DNA of 64,000 nucleotides from an uncultured Chlorobiota bacterium (GTDB lineage: Bacteria > Bacteroidota > Ignavibacteria > UBA10030 > UBA6906): contig CAADGV010000024.1 in NCBI GenBank assembly GCA_900696645.1, positions 1-64,000 of the forward strand, given 5' to 3'. The first letter of the stretch is position 1, and each line of letters opens with the position of its first letter. A program made the translations under genes and the position numbers. The notes beneath the pieces were generated by a model that did no database searches, was not told the origin of the DNA, and saw nothing but the letters and a program-made list of their open reading frames with translations. This document shows positions 9,831-19,487 of this stretch, in pieces.

Positions 9831-12824
9831 ATGCGACGCATCATCGTATTTCTGTTTCACTGGTTCTTGCTACACCCCCCCTTGGTTCTCTGTGAACTGA
9901 CGAATGACCGCCTCGTCTTCCGCCATTTCAACGTTGAAGATGGTCTCTCGCAAGGTTCCATTAACAGCATCCTGCAAGACCGGAAGGGATTTATCTGGAT
10001 CGGCACACACGACGGGCTGAACCGGTTTGACGGAACGGAGTTCATGGTTTTCAGGAACAGGCCCGATGATCCGCATTCGCTTGCCAGCAGTTGGATTCTC
10101 TCGATGATAGAAGATGGCGCCCGCAACGTGTGGGTAAGGACAATAAAAGGGTCCCAGCAATTTGACCGCGCCGCGGAGAGTTTCGGCAAGATTGCCCAAC
10201 TGCCCGCTCAATGGATTATCCCCTACGGTGAAGCCGATTCTGCAACATTCTGGGTCGCTTGGAAACCGCTCCAGGTGTTCGATGCCCGAAGGGACGAGGT
10301 TCGCGATGTTGTCGTTCGACGCGCAGACGGAACAATCATCGACCTTCCGTTGCAGCAGATCGCGAAGGATGGGGATGGATATCTCTGGGGAGCCGGAGTA
10401 TCCGGCGTCATCAGGATCGATCTAAGAAGTAAGATAGTCGAAAGTGAATTTGCCATCGGCATGAAAACTCTCCACGCACTCGTGCCGAGCAGATTCCGCA
10501 AAGGGGATGTGTGGCTTGGAACCGCTACGGAGCTGTTATGCTTGAGAAAGGGAAAATTGGAGTCAATCGGCAAGTTCACTCTTACATCCCTTGTTGAAGA
10601 TTCGCAGGGATACCTCTGGATCGGAACACAAGAGGGTCTTGCCCGGATGGATTTGCGCGATCCTGCAAACAGGACTGTCACGTGGTCACGTCACGACCCG
10701 TCAGTGTCCACGAGCCTCAGTCACAATGTTGTCACACACGTGGTCGAAGATGCCGCAGGCTCCATCTGGGTGGGTACGTACAACGGTCTGAACCTCTACG
10801 AAAGGCATTCGGCGCACTTCACCATCTACAACAGCACGTCCGGCAACCCGAAAAGTCTTGGCGACAATTTCGTCATACCTATTACCGAGGACAAAGCGGG
10901 GAATGTCTGGTTCGGCACATTTGGCGCCGGCCTCTCGGTGCTGGAAACAAGCGGGACGTTCAAACATTTCCGCCACGTTCCCGCCGATGCGAACAGTATC
11001 CGCGGTGACAATGTTCGTTCGCTTCTCCGGGCAAGCGACGGCAGAATCTGGATCGGGAGTTCCGGCGGACTCAATGTGTATGATCCGGTTAGCGAAAGAA
11101 TGTCCGCGATTCCGACAAACGATCGTCAATCCACCCAGCAGTCTTGGATTGAAGTCTTGTGTCAAACGCCGGACGGCTCAGTCTGGGCATTGAGCGGCAG
11201 CAATCTGCTTCAGTTCGACGGAGTAAGTCCACTCCGCGGCTTGATACACACGATCAGTCTTTCGACAACAGCAGAGTACGTCTCTCTCCATTCAGATACC
11301 ATGGGAAATCTCTGGATCGCCTCACTCGGCGAAGGGTTGATTCGGTTCGACAGACAGACCGGTGAGATTCATCGCTACAAACACAATCCAGCTGACCCCG
11401 GGAGTCTGAGCAACGACTACATCTGGACAGTTTTTCAGGAACAGGACGCCGGCACCATGTGGATAGGGACGAGCAACGGACTCAACAAACTTGACACGGG
11501 AACGGGAACGTTCACACGATATTTGGAACAAGAGGGATTTCCGAACGCGTGGGTGTACGGCATCCTGCGGGACGATCTGAAACGGCTCTGGCTCAGCACC
11601 AATCGCGGCCTCGTGGTCTTTGACGACAGCCGTCCCGAGGGGAGCAAGTTCAGAAGCTACACTCATGCCGACGGCCTCGCCGGAAACGAGTTCAACTGCA
11701 GGTCGTATTGCAAGCTGGCCACGGGCGAGTTCCTTTTCGGAGGCCCGAATGGGGTGACGCGATTTCACCCCGGGAAAGTGACCGACAATCCGGCCGAGCT
11801 TCCCCTTGTCCTGACCGCATTTTACAAGGTGGGTGAACGGGTGAGATTTGATCGCGATGTTGCCGACATCTCGTCAATTGAACTGAACCACGATGAAAAT
11901 GTATTCACGTTCGAGTATGCCGCGTTACATTACGGAAATGCCGACCGTATCCAGTACGCCTACATGATGGAAGGAATAGATAAAAACTGGATACCCGCGG
12001 GCGGCAGGCGGACGGTGAACTATGCCTATCTTCCTTCGGGCCGGTATGTCTTCCGGGTCAAAGCTTCGCATTCCGGCGGAACGTGGAGCAAGAATGAGCT
12101 TGCTGTGAAGGTAACGATTCATCCTCCGTTCTGGGCGACATGGTGGTTCATTACATTGGTTATGCTGGCAGGAGGAGGAATTGTCGCCGCAGTTGTCCGG
12201 ACACGAGTGCGACGATTGCTCGAAATCGAACGGCTTCGTTCACGTATTGCGCGCGACCTGCACGATGAAATCGGCAGCAATCTCAGCAGCATCGCAATGG
12301 CAAGCGATTTGCTAAAGCGGCAGCGCGGACTCGGCGACAAGGAACAAAAGAAACTTACCGAAATCTCTTCCGTTGCACTGAATACCGTCAAGGACATGAA
12401 GGACATTGTCTGGCTGATCAAGCCCGGCAATGATTCCATCGATGATCTGTTCCTTCGGATGAAGGATACGGCGGCAGCGTTGCTGGAGGGATGCCGCTAC
12501 AGCCTCAGCTTTCCGAATGAATCTGTCGGCAGAAAAGTGGATTTGGAATGGCGGCAGCATGTGTACCTCATCTTCAAGGAAGCGCTGACCAACATCGCCA
12601 AACATGCCCATGCCGGCAGCGTGTCGATTGCCGTTGCAGTTGACGACAACAACCTGGCAATCACGATTGAGGATGACGGCAAAGGATTCAATCCTTCATC
12701 CGCAACCAATGGCAGCGGGCTGAAGAACATACGGGAGCGGGCGGATATTCTTAAGGCGCAATTCACGGTCGAGGCAACTCCCTCCGGCGGGACGAGAATC
12801 ACGCTCAATACACGAATAACGTAA
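9831..12824 (+). CDS. Propeller sensor histidine kinase (Reg_prop/Y_Y_Y, HisKA_3)
   Basis: 997 aa from the ATG at 9831 (MRRIIVFLFHWFLLHPPLV, a signal anchor or signal peptide). The longer in-frame ORF from 9756 lacks support. The architecture matches the kinase at 3374: Reg_prop repeats (GFIWIGTHDGLNRFDG, SIWVGTYNGLNLYER, TMWIGTSNGLNKLDT), a Y_Y_Y domain, a transmembrane helix (~767-793), HisKA_3 with His811 in RDLHDEIGSNLSS, and HATPase_c with EALTNIAKHAHA, DDGKGFN, GLKNIRERA and GGTRITL. It senses an external signal and passes phosphate to the regulator that starts 44 nt downstream. The two kinases look like diverged paralogues within one region. No Shine-Dalgarno is evident. Confidence 0.9.
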   Translation: MRRIIVFLFHWFLLHPPLVLCELTNDRLVFRHFNVEDGLSQGSINSILQDRKGFIWIGTHDGLNRFDGTEFMVFRNRPDDPHSLASSWILSMIEDGARNVWVRTIKGSQQFDRAAESFGKIAQLPAQWIIPYGEADSATFWVAWKPLQVFDARRDEVRDVVVRRADGTIIDLPLQQIAKDGDGYLWGAGVSGVIRIDLRSKIVESEFAIGMKTLHALVPSRFRKGDVWLGTATELLCLRKGKLESIGKFTLTSLVEDSQGYLWIGTQEGLARMDLRDPANRTVTWSRHDPSVSTSLSHNVVTHVVEDAAGSIWVGTYNGLNLYERHSAHFTIYNSTSGNPKSLGDNFVIPITEDKAGNVWFGTFGAGLSVLETSGTFKHFRHVPADANSIRGDNVRSLLRASDGRIWIGSSGGLNVYDPVSERMSAIPTNDRQSTQQSWIEVLCQTPDGSVWALSGSNLLQFDGVSPLRGLIHTISLSTTAEYVSLHSDTMGNLWIASLGEGLIRFDRQTGEIHRYKHNPADPGSLSNDYIWTVFQEQDAGTMWIGTSNGLNKLDTGTGTFTRYLEQEGFPNAWVYGILRDDLKRLWLSTNRGLVVFDDSRPEGSKFRSYTHADGLAGNEFNCRSYCKLATGEFLFGGPNGVTRFHPGKVTDNPAELPLVLTAFYKVGERVRFDRDVADISSIELNHDENVFTFEYAALHYGNADRIQYAYMMEGIDKNWIPAGGRRTVNYAYLPSGRYVFRVKASHSGGTWSKNELAVKVTIHPPFWATWWFITLVMLAGGGIVAAVVRTRVRRLLEIERLRSRIARDLHDEIGSNLSSIAMASDLLKRQRGLGDKEQKKLTEISSVALNTVKDMKDIVWLIKPGNDSIDDLFLRMKDTAAALLEGCRYSLSFPNESVGRKVDLEWRQHVYLIFKEALTNIAKHAHAGSVSIAVAVDDNNLAITIEDDGKGFNPSSATNGSGLKNIRERADILKAQFTVEATPSGGTRITLNTRIT

Positions 12825-12867
12825 ATGCGTAATTGCCGGAGCCGCCTCCGATGCCTATGTTGACATC

Positions 12868-13524
12868 ATGATGACCGATTCCGAAACCACACGACTTAGT
12901 GTATGGGTTGTGGAGGACAATGCTTCGTACCGCGAGAACATCTCCGAACTTGTCCGCCAGACACCCGCGTTGCACTGTGAGCATGCTTTTTCCTCGTGCG
13001 AAGCCGCGCTGGAGGAGTTGCATCGGTCCGCATTTCCCGACATTATCCTGATGGATATTGGCTTGCCGGGGATGAGCGGCATAGAGGGGGTGCAGAAGGT
13101 TAAGGCGATTTCCCCCGAGACGCGTGTCGTTATGCTGACCGTGTTTGATGAAAACGATATGATCTTTAGGGCTATTTGTGCAGGCGCTTCCGGCTACCTG
13201 CTCAAAAGCGAATCGACAGACAGGATTGTTTCCTCCCTCCGGGAAGTCCTCAGCGGCGGCGCTCCGATGAATGCACAGATAGCGCGCAAAGTCGTGGACA
13301 TGTTCTCGCGTCTTGCCGCTCCCAAAGGAGACTACGGACTCACCTCGCGTGAGCGGGAAATTCTGCAATCTCTTGTGGATGGACTTTCAAAGAAAGTTAT
13401 TGCCGACAAACTCTTCCTCAGCTTTCACACCATTGATATGCACATGCGGGGGATTTACACGAAACTGCAAGTGCATTCCCGCAGCGGCGCCGTTGCAAAA
13501 GCCCTCAAGGAAAACCTGCTGTAG
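12868..13524 (+). CDS. NarL/LuxR-family response regulator
   Basis: 218 aa (an ATG at 12871 is equally possible). The receiver domain has phospho-acceptor Asp63 in LMDIGLPGMSG, switch Thr in VMLTVFDE and Lys in YLLKSE. The LuxR HTH at the C-terminus has LTSREREILQSLVDGLSKKVIADKLFLSFHTIDMHMRGIYTKL. It is paired with the upstream kinase (44-nt gap, same operon). The downstream gene is a secreted HAF-repeat protein, repeating the kinase-regulator-exported protein order seen at 3.4-9.7 kb. Confidence 0.9.
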   Translation: MMTDSETTRLSVWVVEDNASYRENISELVRQTPALHCEHAFSSCEAALEELHRSAFPDIILMDIGLPGMSGIEGVQKVKAISPETRVVMLTVFDENDMIFRAICAGASGYLLKSESTDRIVSSLREVLSGGAPMNAQIARKVVDMFSRLAAPKGDYGLTSREREILQSLVDGLSKKVIADKLFLSFHTIDMHMRGIYTKLQVHSRSGAVAKALKENLL

Positions 13525-13717
13525 AAAACCTCTCGTAAAAGAAAACCACAAAAAGACACTCAAAGAAAATAGGTCTGATTCCTCCTTGCTGTCCTGCAGT
13601 CTTGGTGGTGGATTTTCACTTTCTCGCAAATACACGCATTTGCGTAATTGTGACCGCGAGTGTCCCGCAGTAGATTTAGACGCAACGTCCCCTTGTTTCA
13701 TTCTATGGAATGTCATT

Positions 13718-16700
13718 ATGAGCATCAAGACAGCAAGGCTTCCTCTGTGCTTGGTTTTCCTGGTCGGTCTCTCGCCTTCCTTCCTGATCGGTCAAGTGCG
13801 CTACCGCGTAATAGACCTTGGAGTCCTACCGGGTACCTCCTACTCTGCGGCAAGATCCATCAATGAGGTGGGACAAATAACAGGCAACTCCGGTACACGC
13901 ATGTTTCTTTGGGATGGATCAATGATAGATTTGGGTACTTTTGGCGCCATAACTGCAATGGGGCTTGGCATTAATGACTTAGGACAAATTGTTGGGTCGA
14001 AGACATCAACCGGAAGCGAAAGAGCAATTCTTTGGGACAATGGGGTGGTGACGGATCTCGGTAATCTCACCGGTTGCACGAACGCCAAGGCGACTGCGAT
14101 AAACAATGTCGGGCAAGCTGTCGGCCAATCAAGTAATTGTGCTCATCCCGAAGCTTTCCGCTGGGATGAGGTCAACGGGATGATCGGCTTGGGGCTTGGT
14201 TCACCAGGAATCGCATCAATCGCATACGGAATCAATAATAGCGGCAGCATAGTCGGAGGCTTTAACAAACCATCCGGAAATGGTGCATTTATATGGACCA
14301 ACGGAACGATGACTGATATAGGAGCGTTGGCGAATAGCACCACTCTTGCGGTTGGTATCAATGACTCCGGTGTGGTAGTTGGATCGTCCCAAGTTCAGAC
14401 TCGGTTCCATCCTTTCTTGTGGCAATCAGGAGTGATGATTGATTTGGGTCGCCTGTCCCCAAACTCGAGTGCCTATGCTCAAAGTATAAATAACAAGGGT
14501 CAGGTTGTAGGGTACGACAACTCAGTGACCGGAAACCATGCGTTACTGTGGGAAAACGGCACCGTCATTGATCTCAACACGGTCGTTGATTCTTCTTGGG
14601 CGTGGTCACTTCAAAACGCCACGGATATCAATGACAACGGTCAGATTGTGGGTTTTGGTCTTCACAACGGTCAAAGTCGTGCGTTTCTCCTGGACCCGGT
14701 GAAGATTAGAATCACGACTCCGCTCGCAGGCGAGCGCTGGATCGCCGGTGGACAAGATACAATCCGTTGGGAAGGCAGGGCGCTGGGTACCTTTGTTGCT
14801 GTGGATTACAGCACGGATAGCGGGCAAACGTACACAAACATCGTCCCTGCCGCTCTTTTGGATTCTCTTATATGGTCAATCCCAACAAACATCCTCACCA
14901 CTCGCGCAAAGGTACGCGTGCGCACCGTTGCGACCCCGCTGCACACAGCGATCAGTGATACGTTCAAGATCAAGGGAGATGTACTCACCAGGATAGATCC
15001 CAAGGGGCATTATGAGGCATTCTCACCCCGCAAACATGGCTGGAGTTACCTCAACGGCACGTTGTGGCCGGCAACATGGTGGAGCCAGTTTCAGTATGCG
15101 ACGGGACTTGATCCAAATACAGGCGCTCCATACCCCGTTTCCTTTCAAGCCGTGGCCCCATCAATCTTCGTCGATTGGCCCCTCTGGGTGGACGTGTTTT
15201 CGACAAACGCGTGCTATTGGTCGACCGCTTTCCCGGGGAGCTACAACGCAACCGCGCAAACGAAGTGGGCAACCAGTCGAGGTGTTCACAATGGATCCTG
15301 CGAGGGGTTCGCTATTTCAAGCTTCCTTGCTTTCAGCTATCCGAACCAATTCTTCACCCGCCATAACATTCCGAATGTTGACAGCCTCTTCAAGCTTGCC
15401 CTCAATGATACGATCCGGAAGACCATCAACAGGTATTATACCTATCAGTATGGAAAACCGTCGCTGGACAATGATGTGCCCGGGCAAGCAAAGGACCCAC
15501 GGACAACCTTGCGGGAAATCAGGAACATGTTTCGTGGCGATAGTGTGGACATTCGACCGGTCTACGTCTACAATCTCGGCCCATCAGGAGGGGCTCACAC
15601 CATGGCTCCGATAAGTGTCACCGTTGATGGTACAGGCCCATCCAGATATCGTGTCAATCTCTACGACAGCAACAACCCGGGGGTCGCTACGCCATACATA
15701 TTAGTTGATTCGCTCAATAACAGATGGGTTGACTCCACAGGTCTCCGCTGGGGGCCGAGTCCCACGCACTTCTACCTCGGGATACCCGTTTCAAATCATC
15801 TTGCAACACCGGCAATGGGAAGGCCACCATCCGGATATTCACCGAGGGGATTGAACAATTGGGAGTTCTACAATAACTCCGACGCCGAAGTGGTTTACAC
15901 GTCTTCTACAGGCAATCGGATCGGTTTTGCAGACAGTGGTTTGATTGATGAGATGCAGGATGGTGTCGCCATATTCAACAGAAATGGCAGACCTTCCAAG
16001 CCGATTGGGTACTACATTCCCAACGACACCTACTCGGTAACGCTCGCAAGAGTCAGAGATTCGTCGGGAGGAGCGCATGTGACTGTCTTTAAGGATGATG
16101 TTGTGTATGCATACGAAAGGGCGAATGACGACTCTATGCTGACGGACAGACTGCAGTTTGGCAGTGGGTTCTCTGTTGCGTCGCCGGACACTGCACAAAA
16201 ACAAATCTCCCTGAACGTCATTGCACGCCTTGACAGCAGTGAGCGCATCTTCTTCGTCCGCAACACACAACTGCGGCAGAACGATTCCCTGTTTACAAGA
16301 GAAATCAGCCAAAGCAATCTCGTTCTGAAGAACTACGGAACCGCTAAGACGTATCACCTCGAAATCAACGAGCGATCAGCGCAGGAGCAGGAGATTTTCG
16401 TGCATCCATTGATTGCTCTCCCTGCCAACTCCACACACACCATCGTGCCGAACTGGATTGACCTCGACGGATCTCCAATAGAAATTCTCGTCGATCTCGG
16501 CAACAACGGCACGATTGACGACACGCTCATCGTCAATAACACCGTCGATGTGGACGACCGTGGAGACTTGGGCGTTCCGCGAGAGTACAATCTCACTCAG
16601 AACTACCCCAACCCCTTCAACCCGAACACGCGCATCGAGTACACGCTTCCGCAGGCGGGTCATGTAAACCTCTCGGTGTACAACGTTCTCGGCCAGCACG

Positions 16701-16876
16701 TCGCAACGCTGGTGGATGAAGAGCGATCTGCCGGACGATACTCCGTAGAATGGAACGGTACATCTGCAAACGGCGGCATACTTGGCAGTGGCGTGTATTT
16801 CTACACGATGATTGCCCGGCCGTCGGCTGGCGGAGAGACATTCAGGAGGACAGGGAAAATGCTGCTTCTCAAATAA
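13718..16876 (+). CDS. T9SS-exported HAF-repeat protein with papain-like Cys/His/Asp domain
   Basis: 1052 aa from the ATG at 13718 (signal peptide MSIKTARLPLCLVFLVGLSPSFLIGQ); the frame is open upstream to 13313 but overlaps the regulator gene. Residues ~35-330: seven HAF-type repeats (INDLGQIVGSK, INNKGQVVGYD, INDNGQIVGFG). ~330-425: an Ig-like module (PLAGERWIAGGQDTIRWEG). ~430-680: a region with NGSCEGFAIS (Cys528), GGAHTMAP (His627) and LYDSNNPG (Asp650, Asn652-653). Their order and context resemble a papain/transglutaminase-like triad; this is inference. The end is a T9SS sorting domain ([15 protein letters not shown] ... KMLLLK). It is probably a surface cysteine-peptidase-like enzyme with a propeller, regulated by the adjacent two-component pair. 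Confidence is high for export, low for catalysis. Confidence 0.85.
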   Translation: MSIKTARLPLCLVFLVGLSPSFLIGQVRYRVIDLGVLPGTSYSAARSINEVGQITGNSGTRMFLWDGSMIDLGTFGAITAMGLGINDLGQIVGSKTSTGSERAILWDNGVVTDLGNLTGCTNAKATAINNVGQAVGQSSNCAHPEAFRWDEVNGMIGLGLGSPGIASIAYGINNSGSIVGGFNKPSGNGAFIWTNGTMTDIGALANSTTLAVGINDSGVVVGSSQVQTRFHPFLWQSGVMIDLGRLSPNSSAYAQSINNKGQVVGYDNSVTGNHALLWENGTVIDLNTVVDSSWAWSLQNATDINDNGQIVGFGLHNGQSRAFLLDPVKIRITTPLAGERWIAGGQDTIRWEGRALGTFVAVDYSTDSGQTYTNIVPAALLDSLIWSIPTNILTTRAKVRVRTVATPLHTAISDTFKIKGDVLTRIDPKGHYEAFSPRKHGWSYLNGTLWPATWWSQFQYATGLDPNTGAPYPVSFQAVAPSIFVDWPLWVDVFSTNACYWSTAFPGSYNATAQTKWATSRGVHNGSCEGFAISSFLAFSYPNQFFTRHNIPNVDSLFKLALNDTIRKTINRYYTYQYGKPSLDNDVPGQAKDPRTTLREIRNMFRGDSVDIRPVYVYNLGPSGGAHTMAPISVTVDGTGPSRYRVNLYDSNNPGVATPYILVDSLNNRWVDSTGLRWGPSPTHFYLGIPVSNHLATPAMGRPPSGYSPRGLNNWEFYNNSDAEVVYTSSTGNRIGFADSGLIDEMQDGVAIFNRNGRPSKPIGYYIPNDTYSVTLARVRDSSGGAHVTVFKDDVVYAYERANDDSMLTDRLQFGSGFSVASPDTAQKQISLNVIARLDSSERIFFVRNTQLRQNDSLFTREISQSNLVLKNYGTAKTYHLEINERSAQEQEIFVHPLIALPANSTHTIVPNWIDLDGSPIEILVDLGNNGTIDDTLIVNNTVDVDDRGDLGVPREYNLTQNYPNPFNPNTRIEYTLPQAGHVNLSVYNVLGQHVATLVDEERSAGRYSVEWNGTSANGGILGSGVYFYTMIARPSAGGETFRRTGKMLLLK

Positions 16877-16938
16877 GGACATTTGCTGAGTTTAATTTGA
16901 AAGTTGTTCAACTCAGTTCGATAAAGAATGGAGGTTTC

Positions 16939-19074
16939 ATGCGAAGAGTTTTGCTGGTTTGCACAGTGCTATGTCCGTCCCTCTTGATGGCTCAATGGAC
17001 TCCTTTGGGAGGTCCCGAAGGAGGCGACATCGTTGCAATTGTTAATGCAGGAAGCTATCTCGTCTGCAGCGCAGCAGATGGCGATATCTTCACGTCGTCA
17101 AACAACGGTGTTCAATGGGTCGCACGGGGGAAAGTACCCGCCACCGGTGTCGTGGTTCAAATGGCTGCGGGACAGGGAGCATTGCTTGCAACGACATTCA
17201 GCGGAGGGACAACAGCCGGGCTTTATCGCTCAACGGATGAAGGCGCGACGTGGACGCAAGCATTCTTTGCAGGCTACTGCAGGGTCTCCGCAAACGGCAT
17301 GCAGGTGTTTGCGCCTGCCGATAACGCGTTGTTCTACTCCTCGAATAGTGGAGCCACTTGGAACGATGTTAGGGGCAACCTTCCTCTCCCAGCACGCGTT
17401 GCAATTGTTCATGGCGGCGCGATGTTTGCAGGGCTTATCGACAGCGCCGTCTATCGCTCGACGGACAACGGAATCAGCTGGGCGCGTGCATGGACGGAAC
17501 CCTTGCCCTCAAGCGTTCAGATACTGAAAAGCGACGGCACAACATTGTACGCCGCATACGAGAGGACGGGCGCAGCGCGGGTGGCTCGATCCACCGACAA
17601 TGGCACGAGTTGGACGTCGTCACAGGTCACCGGTATGCCGAGAGGAATTGTCGATCTCCTCGTGACGCCCGCTGCACTTTATGTGCCGGGAGTGTTTCAA
17701 GTCGGAACGGCACCGTGGACGGCAGGCGTGTACGTGTCGACAAATAACGGAAGCTCCTGGACGTTGCGCAACGACGGACTTATTCCACGATGGACAAAGT
17801 CGATTGCCGCTGCAGGCAGCGACGTTGTTGTGGGAACCTGGGGGGGCGGGGTGTTCCGTTCGTCAAACAGCGGCACGGCGTGGAGCCGCTCTTCAGGCGG
17901 ACTCGTTAAGACTTGGGTCAACAATCTGACGTTTGTTTCGGGCGGAGCCGAGTGGTACGCCGGGCTGCTTGGTGGTGGATTCTTCGCCTCAAGCGACAGC
18001 GGATTCACCTGGTCGCCACGCAATTCAGGATTTGAGAACGTCTATTCGACCGCCAGTGTGCTTCAATTCGCCATCAGGGGATCGTCGTGGTTTGCCGGTA
18101 CGGAGGACGACGGCTTGTACAAATCTACGAACAACGGTGCCAGTTGGTCACGCACGTTTCTGGGTGTACGTGTCGCATGCACGGGCATTGCAACCCGGGG
18201 AACGACCGACGTCTTTATGACTCAAGAGGTTACAGATGGTGTGTACCGATCCACTGACGACGGGGAATCCTGGGATCAAATCATGGGTGGGTTCACGACA
18301 TTTGCCGCAACATGTGTTGCCATTGGCGGGGCTGGGACGGTCTTCGTCGGCGGCTCGGCGGGTAATGTGTTACGAACGACAAACAACGGAACAAACTGGT
18401 TTTCATCTCCGCTTGGTGGGGGCGCCGTTGCTCGCCACCTGCGATTCGTTGGAAACACGATGTTTGCTGGAACGACAAACGGAGTTTATCGTTCGACCAA
18501 CTTCGGCGTTACGTGGTCGCCGTCCAATACCGGAATGGTTGGAGTGGAGGTCGATTTCATCGCGATACAGGATACTGCAACCTTGTTTGCTTCGTCAAGA
18601 GATTCGGGCATGTATATCTCCACAAACAACGGAACAACATGGCGCGCTTCAAAACAGGGACTCCCGACTCTTCGCCTGCGAGGCGTCCGCTCGACCGGAA
18701 AATATTTGTACGTCGCGACCGTTGGGTACGGTATGTGGCGCAGGCCTGTGAATGAGGTATTGACGAGCACGGAAGAAGCGGAACATCCGGGACTGCCCGC
18801 GGACTTCAGGCTGGAGCAGAACTATCCCAACCCGTTCAATCCGGCCACGACAATCAAATTCTATCTTCCATCGTCAGTAGGGACAGCCTATGTAACGTCC
18901 CTACGAGTGTACGACCTCCTGGGCCGCGAAGTTGCTATGCTCTTGAATGAGCCGAAAGCACCGGGCAACCACGAGGTAACGTGGAACGCTGAAGGAATGG
19001 CAAGTGGCGTATACTTTTGCAAGTTGCGGGCAGGTGGTGTTGTTCAGACGCGCAAGATGCTTCTGGCGAGGTAA
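16939..19074 (+). CDS. T9SS-exported BNR/sortilin-like propeller protein
   Basis: 711 aa from the ATG at 16939, which has TGGAGG just upstream and begins a signal peptide (MRRVLLVCTVLCPSLLMAQW). The longer in-frame ORF overlaps the preceding gene and is rejected. It has ~13 Asp-box repeats (LYRSTDEGATWTQA, VYRSTDNGISWARA, VLRTTNNGTNWFSS) and a terminal sorting domain ([16 protein letters not shown] ... TRKMLLAR). It is closely related to the 7500-9683 protein. Their sorting-domain DNA is nearly identical over long stretches, including palindrome copy 3 (18877-18904), so one domain probably copied the other recently. Confidence 0.9.
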   Translation: MRRVLLVCTVLCPSLLMAQWTPLGGPEGGDIVAIVNAGSYLVCSAADGDIFTSSNNGVQWVARGKVPATGVVVQMAAGQGALLATTFSGGTTAGLYRSTDEGATWTQAFFAGYCRVSANGMQVFAPADNALFYSSNSGATWNDVRGNLPLPARVAIVHGGAMFAGLIDSAVYRSTDNGISWARAWTEPLPSSVQILKSDGTTLYAAYERTGAARVARSTDNGTSWTSSQVTGMPRGIVDLLVTPAALYVPGVFQVGTAPWTAGVYVSTNNGSSWTLRNDGLIPRWTKSIAAAGSDVVVGTWGGGVFRSSNSGTAWSRSSGGLVKTWVNNLTFVSGGAEWYAGLLGGGFFASSDSGFTWSPRNSGFENVYSTASVLQFAIRGSSWFAGTEDDGLYKSTNNGASWSRTFLGVRVACTGIATRGTTDVFMTQEVTDGVYRSTDDGESWDQIMGGFTTFAATCVAIGGAGTVFVGGSAGNVLRTTNNGTNWFSSPLGGGAVARHLRFVGNTMFAGTTNGVYRSTNFGVTWSPSNTGMVGVEVDFIAIQDTATLFASSRDSGMYISTNNGTTWRASKQGLPTLRLRGVRSTGKYLYVATVGYGMWRRPVNEVLTSTEEAEHPGLPADFRLEQNYPNPFNPATTIKFYLPSSVGTAYVTSLRVYDLLGREVAMLLNEPKAPGNHEVTWNAEGMASGVYFCKLRAGGVVQTRKMLLAR
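18877..18904. repeat. 28-bp palindrome inside T9SS sorting domain, copy 3
   Basis: GTAGGGACA, 10-nt spacer, CGTCCCTAC (8-bp perfect arms). It is translated within LPSSVGTAYVTSLRVYD, at the same domain position and the same total length as the copies at 3058 and 9486. Confidence 0.8.
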
Positions 19075-19088
19075 CGAGTTTCCTGCAA

Positions 19089-19113
19089 AAGGCCGGATGA
19101 TGTATCCGGCCTT
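19089..19113. terminator. Bidirectional terminator between convergent genes
   Basis: AAGGCCGGAT and ATCCGGCCTT form a perfect 10-bp stem with a 5-nt loop, flanked by A-rich and T-rich bases. It lies between the T9SS gene (plus) and the lipoprotein gene (minus). Confidence 0.75.
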
Positions 19114-19116
19114 CGT

Positions 19117-19467
19117 TCACAGGCTCACGCGAATCACATGCGCCTTGCCGACTGTTGTCTGCGTCTCGCCTTCGTCGCATCGCCACCAGTAGATAACTGC
19201 TTCGTCGTCCGTTCCCGTCTGCAGCAGCTCTTCATATGAAAGCGATTTCGTTTCTCCGGGCTTGAGGGCATTCTGCTCCGTGCACATCGGGACAAGTTTC
19301 ACATACTGCATCACGCGGGCAGGATAGATGACGTAGTAAAAAGTTTCGTTCGATGTGTTGGAGATGTGTACCTGATGGTTCCCGGTTTTCACGATGACGG
19401 TGTCGCTTTGGCCGCAGGCGGAGATGAGCAGGCCAAAAATGAACGGAATGGCAAGTTTGAATATCAT
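19117..19467 (-). CDS. Small lipoprotein of unknown function
   Basis: 116 aa from the ATG at 19467, which follows an AGAGGA ribosome binding site. A lipoprotein signal peptide (MIFKLAIPFIFGLLISACG) places Cys18 at the lipidation site. The rest is a short beta-rich domain (VIVKTGNHQVHISNTSNETFYYVIYPA ... IYWWRCDEG) that I cannot place in a family. It lies 20 nt downstream of the amidohydrolase gene on the same strand, so probably shares its transcript. The longer in-frame ORF to 19542 overlaps that gene and is less likely. Confidence 0.7.
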   Translation of the reverse strand: MIFKLAIPFIFGLLISACGQSDTVIVKTGNHQVHISNTSNETFYYVIYPARVMQYVKLVPMCTEQNALKPGETKSLSYEELLQTGTDDEAVIYWWRCDEGETQTTVGKAHVIRVSL

Positions 19468-19487
19468 ATATCCTCTTTCGGAATTGC

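Noticed and set aside
13313-13717. N-terminal extension of the HAF-repeat protein
   Set aside because: It overlaps the response-regulator gene, and the signal peptide begins at 13718.
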